From Methylobacter sp. (GTDB taxonomy: Bacteria > Pseudomonadota > Gammaproteobacteria > Methylococcales > Methylomonadaceae), in contig JAQTLI010000072.1 in the NCBI GenBank assembly GCA_028714995.1, forward strand, positions 1-9,688: DNA of 9,688 nt, written 5' to 3'. Within the stretch, counting starts at the first letter, position 1. The number at the start of each line of letters is the position of its first letter. The position numbers and the translations under genes were made by a program. The notes under the pieces are model-generated. The model ran no database searches and had not been told where the DNA came from. It was given only the letters and a program-made list of their open reading frames with translations. Shown piece after piece: positions 6,126-9,688 of the stretch.

Positions 6126-6636
6126 CCATTTACCGGCATGATCGGGCTTCAATAAAGTCATAGGGCGCAATAGTGGGCTCTATCGCGTATAGCGCCGCAT
6201 GGAAAGCTGTGCATATTCGGCGCAATACGCGAGCCAGGCAGGTCTTGGCAACAGCTTTATAGTTGCCCGACATTTCCACCGAATATACTGAACTAACAAT
6301 CCGCTTAACCGGCGCCGGCGATAAAGCCCCCTGCCGGTTAGCTCTTTCGTTATCTTGCTAAAAAAAATTTAACTGACTTTTTTAGATCGGCTTCGGCCTG
6401 TTGATTGAACAGCTAAAATCGGTTACAAGCTGATAGTCAACTGGCATTTAACAGTATCCGGAAACTTTTTATCATGTCTGATTTGCATATGTCCTAATTT
6501 TTAAAAACAGGTCATGATAAGTCTGCGATATGGGCTGAACAACGGGAGGACCAGCAATCGAGGGCGATACCCCCTATCGTCGATTCATCATACGAGCTAA
6601 TTAATGTAACGGAACAAGCCAACTTAGAATCTGATC
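6126..6636. other. Intergenic stretch with a cluster of hairpins
   Basis: No gene is recognised. Potential structures on the plus strand: an 8-bp stem TAACCGGC/GCCGGTTA (6306-6313 with 6333-6340); an A/T stem CTAAAAAA/TTTTTTAG (6358-6365 with 6378-6385); a GGC-TTCG-GCC mini-hairpin (6389-6398); CTGTT-N5-AACAG (6398-6412); and ATCGA-GGG-CGATA pairing with TATCG-TCGAT (6557-6584). None is followed by a clean T-run. The first half (to about 6240) keeps the higher GC of the preceding gene. A structured RNA is possible but unproven. Confidence 0.35.
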
Positions 6637-6807
6637 ATGAATAAAAACTCTCTTTTTCCTAAACTCATCGTTTCAATTATAGTATTACTGATATTGATTG
6701 TTTTGCACATAATACCGCTTCCGATTTTGGAAACACTGATTTTGTACGTAATGATTTTCCGACCACTCTGGTTTAAAAACCTGGTAGATCAGTTTTATGA
6801 TCGATAA
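6637..6807 (+). CDS. Small membrane protein, 56 residues
   Basis: Reads MNKNSLFPKLIVSIIVLL at the start, with a hydrophobic segment at about 9-28, a proline turn (IPLP, 26-29), a second hydrophobic segment at about 30-41 and a polar end (FRPLWFKNLVDQFYDR minus its first residues). The layout of one or two membrane passes with a 'RPxWFKxLVD' tail suggests a genuine small inner-membrane protein, and it resembles short uncharacterised proteins I have seen in gammaproteobacteria; I cannot name a family. There is no good ribosome-binding site before the ATG, which is the main weakness. It stands alone in AT-rich DNA and no partner can be inferred. Confidence 0.5.
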   Translation: MNKNSLFPKLIVSIIVLLILIVLHIIPLPILETLILYVMIFRPLWFKNLVDQFYDR

Positions 6808-6991
6808 ATCATAAGCCAACAATAAAAATTAAAAATAAATCATTCACCGATTTATTGCGAAACACCCTTAAGATATGGTTCATAAATATGAAACGAACCA
6901 ATCGCTTTCGATGTACCTTCTGTCTGATTTTGTATTATGAAGAAATATTGTGCATTAGATATATAGTATTATCCAGCCTATCGAATAAACC

Positions 6992-7007
6992 TTATTGATT
7001 TCAATAA
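6992..7007. promoter_or_regulatory. Palindrome upstream of the truncated CDF-like frame
   Basis: TTATTGATTTCAATAA is a perfect dyad with 7-base arms and a 2-base spacer, 21 bases before the ATG at 7029. The shape suits a dimeric regulator. It loosely recalls Fur/Zur-type or FNR-type sites but matches none of them well, so the cognate factor is unknown. Confidence 0.35.
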
Positions 7008-7028
7008 TAATTTGTCAGGTTTTTTGAC

Positions 7029-7109
7029 ATGAACGGATGTTGCAACCAAGATTGTTCTCTAGAGCGGCTGCGTATCCGCCAACGAGAATCGTTGCAAGCT
7101 ATCTATTAA
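7029..7109 (+). pseudogene. N-terminal remnant resembling a CDF-type cation efflux transporter
   Basis: A 26-codon frame, MNGCCNQDCSLERLRIRQ followed by ESLQAIY and a stop. Many proteobacterial cation diffusion facilitator (CzcD-like) proteins begin with a Cys-Cys...Cys cluster followed by 'LRxRQxxxL' just before their first membrane segment, and this matches that pattern from memory. After the stop none of the expected membrane segments is found in any frame I checked, so the rest of the transporter is missing. The likely cause is deletion or insertion-driven truncation. An alternative is a genuine Cys-rich micropeptide or leader peptide. Only a weak CAGG lies about 10 bases upstream as a possible ribosome-binding site. 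Confidence 0.45.
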
Positions 7110-7202
7110 ACCGTATTTAGTTCGTACTGGTATTACGGCGTCTTTATACAATCTGAATAACAAATTTAACTGCCTTTGGTAGTCTGATGACGCTGATTAT
7201 AT

Positions 7203-7269
7203 GGGCTAGTACATATAGGGGTTTATACGGATTGCGTATTCAACTTTAACATTGATACTATAGTTTTTG
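7203..7269. repeat. Diverged repeat, copy 2
   Basis: GGGCTAGTACATATAGGGG and the following ATACGGATTGCG align with copy 1 at 5103-5137, and the ATACTATA-G-TTTTTG end (7255-7269) matches 5148-5161. It lies about 2.1 kb from copy 1 in the same orientation, so the two bracket the GC-rich gene, the 56-residue gene and the CDF-like relic. Confidence 0.4.
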
Positions 7270-7394
7270 CCTTTGAATATAGCCCGTAAACTAATCTCGC
7301 AATGCTGAAAAACAAGGCTCGGCTTCGAAGTGGCTAGAGTTTTGTCTATAGCAGTTGTGAAATACTCATTCATATTTTTTTGTTGGAAGAGACT

Positions 7395-7559
7395 GTGTCT
7401 GAAGTGATATTTTCATATCCTGGTGCGTTACGTACCTTATGCAAGATGCCCCAGGAACGCCGAAAGTTAAAAATGCAATTAACTCATCAACCTACCCGTA
7501 AACCAAAGTCGACCAGTTCATTATTGCTTCAAAACTATTTTGATCGCGGGGGGAGATAG
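7395..7559 (+). CDS. Tiny hypothetical protein, 54 residues, GTG start
   Basis: GTG at 7395 is preceded by GGAAGAG at good spacing, and the frame runs 54 codons to TAG at 7557. The product is basic and soluble (MPQERRKLKM near 18-27, then a Lys/Arg/Ser-rich middle around 31-42) with no membrane segment or known motif. I do not recognise it. Its stop lies only 7 bases before the ATG of the next small gene, and the next gene's purine-rich ribosome-binding site overlaps its last codons, which suggests a two-gene unit with coupled translation. An untranslated origin cannot be excluded. Confidence 0.4.
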   Translation: MSEVIFSYPGALRTLCKMPQERRKLKMQLTHQPTRKPKSTSSLLLQNYFDRGGR

Positions 7560-7566
7560 TAACGCC

Positions 7567-7746
7567 ATGGTTACTGATGAATTGATCCATCAGGCTTTGA
7601 GCCTTTACTGCACGATCAGAGATACAAAGGATTCTGCATTTCCTTATTCACGCCATAAGAAGCGATTAGACAGCCTGGCTCGCCGCGCTTTAAAAAGATA
7701 TAAACGGCGCATGAAAAGCTATTCGAGCGAGTTAGACACTTATTAA
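7567..7746 (+). CDS. Small basic hypothetical protein, 59 residues
   Basis: Starts at ATG 7567, chosen because GGGGGGAGA lies about 10 bases upstream; an in-frame TTG at 7540 would add nine residues but has no such site. The product is a mostly helical, basic protein: an N-terminal segment TDELIHQALSLY (3-14) followed by RHKKRLDSLARRALKRYKRRM (broken by no proline) near 28-48, a charged helix that could bind nucleic acid or membrane lipid. No family is recognised. A hairpin terminator follows the stop, which strengthens the case that this is a real transcript shared with the 54-residue gene before it. Confidence 0.55.
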   Translation: MVTDELIHQALSLYCTIRDTKDSAFPYSRHKKRLDSLARRALKRYKRRMKSYSSELDTY

Positions 7747-7765
7747 AAAGAGATTAATGAATCAA

Positions 7766-7795
7766 ACCGTCTCCTATTGCAATGACGGTCTTTTC
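7766..7795 (+). terminator. Probable terminator after the small-gene pair
   Basis: ACCGTC (7766-7771) pairs with GACGGT (7784-7789), with ATTG/CAAT able to pair inside the loop, followed by C-TTTT-C. The T-run is short, so termination may be partial. It begins 19 bases after the 59-residue gene's stop. Confidence 0.55.
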
Positions 7796-8233
7796 TATAT
7801 ATATGGTCATCCATTTCGGCATTCAGGGATGCTACTACCGTGACTTGAGTAAATCTTGAGTCAGTCCAGCTCAATCACTCTCGACTTAACACTGTATACC
7901 AAATCTTGCAAAGCAAAAAAAATAGTTGGGGCTTTGATGATATTGCTTATCTTCATATCGTCTTCGGAGAATTTTACCGCTTTGAAAATAAGCGGTTATA
8001 CGGAAATATTTATACTCGCAAGTTATTATTTCAAAAAACAAGTAATGTACTTAAGTGATTTTTTAGTTATATCTTCACACCTCCATCTCATATCCAAGTT
8101 TAAATCGCATCAAAATAGTGCGTCAATAACCAAACTGGAGCGCTCAAGCGATCAACAGCACTAATAAATCTAGCAATACTCGTGACTTAAGCATTTTTCA
8201 ACAAACGGCATGGCTTGTGCTAATTCTTCATGC
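7790..8233. other. AT-rich spacer without a supported gene
   Basis: A 102-codon frame starting at TTG 7856 (first ATG at 7937, ending at 8164) is open but lacks a convincing ribosome-binding site or recognisable motif, and its composition is that of the AT-rich spacer. No terminator, RNA gene or clear promoter for the following ANTAR gene was seen. Confidence 0.35.
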
Positions 8234-8809
8234 ATGAGCATATTAAATATACTACTTATTGAAGATGAAACGGCAGACCCGTTGCTGGGAAAAATGCTGG
8301 TAACCAATGGCTATTCGGTTATAGACATTGCAACGCCTGAAGCAAACATTCAAAACCTGGTTTTGGACAACAAAACTGATCTTATAATTTTCAATATTGA
8401 CAGCCCCAAAAAACATTTTCAGGACATCCACTACCTTAACCAGAAACATGCGCTTCCCATCATAATTTTTGCCGCTGATGATACGACCGACACCATTAAT
8501 CAAATCGTTAAGGCTGGTGTCAGTGCTTATGTCGTCAAGGGATTGGAAACCAACCGCATTACCGGCATCGTCAATATTGCTATAGCCCGATTTAAGGAGC
8601 AACAACGCCTTAAAATTGAACTGGAACAGACAAAATCCAAGCTTGAAGAACGAAAACTAATAGACCGGGCAAAAGGTATTTTGATCAAAACCCGTGGCTT
8701 TACTGAAGATGACGCTTACCACACCTTAAGAAAACTGGCGATGGATCGCAATGTAGCAATCGGGGAAATAGCAAAAAACGTTATTTCCATGTCAGAACTT
8801 TTAAAATAA
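8234..8809 (+). CDS. ANTAR-domain response regulator, NasT-like antiterminator
   Basis: Cytoplasmic RNA-binding antiterminator. From ATG 8234 it has 191 residues, typical of NasT/AmiR-type regulators; an ATG at 8210 would add eight residues not expected in the family. Residues 1-120 form a receiver-like domain (SILNILLIEDE start, acidic Glu10/Asp11, GVSAYVVKG at 95-103 with Lys102). A coiled linker (about 121-140) leads to the C-terminal ANTAR domain (about 137-190) with the conserved DRAKGIL (144-150), the DDAYHTLRKLAM segment (159-170) and an ISMSELLK end. The usual phospho-acceptor position is Asn54 (FNIDSP) rather than Asp, so phosphorylation may not be the signal. Family knowledge: ANTAR proteins bind paired hexaloop hairpins in leader RNAs; NasT does so for nitrate assimilation with NasS. 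No nasS or nas genes are in the window, so the target is unknown. Confidence 0.88.
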   Translation: MSILNILLIEDETADPLLGKMLVTNGYSVIDIATPEANIQNLVLDNKTDLIIFNIDSPKKHFQDIHYLNQKHALPIIIFAADDTTDTINQIVKAGVSAYVVKGLETNRITGIVNIAIARFKEQQRLKIELEQTKSKLEERKLIDRAKGILIKTRGFTEDDAYHTLRKLAMDRNVAIGEIAKNVISMSELLK

Positions 8810-8884
8810 ACATTATTGGTATGAATCGATAACCCAGTCCCGCTAAAAAATACGTATTAATCAAATTAAACCTTATAAATTGCC

Positions 8885-9274
8885 ATGAATATCTCCATTA
8901 CAACACCAGCCCTTTTATTTCCAGCCATTTCAGTCTTGTTTCTGGCTTATTCCAACCGTTTTCTGGCGATTGCCAACAGGATTAGGGAGCAACATAACAT
9001 CTTTAATAAATCCAAAAGCCAGGTTACCAAAAAACAGATTGATAGCTTGAGATACCGGATCCGATTTATTGTCGCCATGCAGCTACTCGCCGTCATCGGC
9101 ATTATCTGCTGCATACTCGCTATGGGACTGATTTTTTACGGACTGCAATATTACGGCAACATTACTTTTGGCTTCAGCATGGCCTTTATCGTTTTATCGC
9201 TGTTAGCATCGGTAAGCGAGTTATTGCTTTCAACCAAAGCGCTTAACATCGAGCTTGAAGACATGGAAGGATAG
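8885..9274 (+). CDS. DUF2721 family membrane protein
   Basis: 129 residues with about three membrane segments (roughly 7-29, 60-85 and 93-115). It shows the family pattern ISVLFLAYSNRFLAIANRI at 15-33, then 'QIDSLRYRIRFI' (51-62) with MQLL following, and an 'ALNIELEDMEG' C-terminus (119-129). DUF2721 proteins are inner-membrane proteins of unknown function that are common in proteobacteria. No strong ribosome-binding site precedes the ATG at 8885. It follows the ANTAR gene by 75 bases on the same strand without a visible terminator, so they may be co-transcribed. It converges with the GAF gene, leaving a gap of only 32 bases. Confidence 0.85.
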   Translation: MNISITTPALLFPAISVLFLAYSNRFLAIANRIREQHNIFNKSKSQVTKKQIDSLRYRIRFIVAMQLLAVIGIICCILAMGLIFYGLQYYGNITFGFSMAFIVLSLLASVSELLLSTKALNIELEDMEG

Positions 9275-9306
9275 CCCCTCCTTTTTGAGACGGATGTAAT
9301 GGTCAA

Positions 9307-9688
9307 CTAAAATAAAAAAGTAACCACCGCTTTTAAATGCCCGCCGTCTATAACAGGCATTGCAAGCATCGAATTCAAGCGCCCTTCTACAAGGGTAGTT
9401 TCTGAGTTATTTCTGATAGCCGGTACTCCGGTCAGCCATACTCTGCCCAATAGTCCCTCGCCTTTGCGAACTGAGATAGTTTCAAAGATTTCCGCCAATT
9501 CATCATTTTGTTTGCTGTATCCTGCCTGACACACCAACCGCTGACCACTTTCATCCGGCACCCATATCTGTATCCGTTTGGCAATTGTCGTAGCTTTAGC
9601 CGACAGAAATGTCATGATATAAACCTGATTTGCGACAACCGAAACCGGGATACCCAGCGCCGTCGTTATCCCGGCTTTTCTGTCATTC
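9307..9688 (-). CDS. GAF-domain protein, C-terminal part, start outside the window
   Basis: The minus-strand frame ending in TAG at 9307-9309 is open right up to base 9688, giving at least 126 residues. The ATG at 9615 lies inside the domain, because the 24 codons before it continue a coherent module (AGITTALGIPV...). The visible part appears to contain the end of one GAF-like module (LGIPV...VYIMTFLSAKATTIAKRIQIW) and most of a second (GEGLLGRVWLTGVPAIRN, then LAMPVIDGGHLKAVVTF), which suggests tandem GAF domains. The last module stops right after VVTFLF, where the first continues into SAKATTIAKR. GAF domains bind small ligands such as cyclic nucleotides, haem or phytochrome pigments, or serve as protein contacts; ligand and output domain cannot be seen here. 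Confidence 0.75.
   Translation of the reverse strand, partial: NDRKAGITTALGIPVSVVANQVYIMTFLSAKATTIAKRIQIWVPDESGQRLVCQAGYSKQNDELAEIFETISVRKGEGLLGRVWLTGVPAIRNNSETTLVEGRLNSMLAMPVIDGGHLKAVVTFLF

Larger units (their letters stand above)
6808..7394. other. AT-rich stretch with dyads, a gene relic and a repeat copy
   Basis: No intact gene. It contains a GTTCAT/ATGAAAC-type hairpin near 6877-6899, the palindrome at 6992-7007, the truncated cation-transporter-like frame at 7029-7109 and the second copy of the diverged repeat at 7203-7269. The remaining bases show no recognisable coding or RNA signal. Confidence 0.45.

Noticed and set aside
6130..6273. 47-codon minus-strand frame (MSGNYKAVAKTC start) with GGTGG just before its ATG
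   Set aside because: It lies in the GC-rich tail of the orphan gene's region, where open frames arise easily; no family is recognised and there is no supporting neighbour.
7856..8164. 102-codon plus-strand frame with a TTG start
   Set aside because: No ribosome-binding site, no recognisable domain, composition like the surrounding AT-rich spacer. A shorter version from ATG 7937 has only a weak G-run upstream. A real membrane protein cannot be fully excluded.

Overview
The window looks like a chromosomal segment of a gammaproteobacterium. The glutamine synthetase is a 469-residue type I enzyme with an adenylylation tyrosine, PII has the E. coli-like T-loop with Tyr51, and glnK-amtB is paired in the usual proteobacterial way. 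Most genes are of moderate GC (about 43% in the glnA line I counted) and the intergenic DNA is very AT-rich. A methanotroph of the Methylococcales type would fit, but that is only an impression and nothing here proves it.

Layout. Positions 1-824 (minus) hold the N-terminal part of a DUF748/AsmA-like envelope protein that runs off the left edge. A hairpin terminator (871-909) separates it from the minus-strand glnK-amtB operon (2567 to 934). glnA lies divergently on the plus strand (3051-4460) and ends in a strong terminator (4500-4533). The 483-bp divergent region carries the best regulatory signal in the window: a near-consensus sigma-54 promoter aimed at glnK (2798-2815, minus) and two NtrC-type dyads about three helical turns apart (2868-2884 and 2899-2915). 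This is a complete ammonium-scavenging module: transporter, PII gate, assimilating enzyme and nitrogen-stress control.

Right of glnA the DNA changes character. From 4534 to about 8230 it is mostly gene-poor and AT-rich, with relics and small genes. It contains a GC-rich orphan gene for a secreted protein (5520-6125), a 56-residue membrane protein (6637-6807), a truncated N-terminus that resembles a CDF-type metal efflux transporter (7029-7109), two tiny adjacent genes (7395-7559, 7567-7746), a diverged repeat (about 5103-5161 and 7203-7269) and several unexplained hairpins. No ntrBC follows glnA. This stretch reads as an accessory or decaying region.

The right end returns to ordinary genes: a NasT-like ANTAR antiterminator with an Asn at the usual phospho-Asp position (8234-8809), a DUF2721 membrane protein (8885-9274), and the C-terminal part of a GAF-domain protein on the minus strand (9307-9688) whose start lies outside the window. 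I saw no rRNA, tRNA or CRISPR array.
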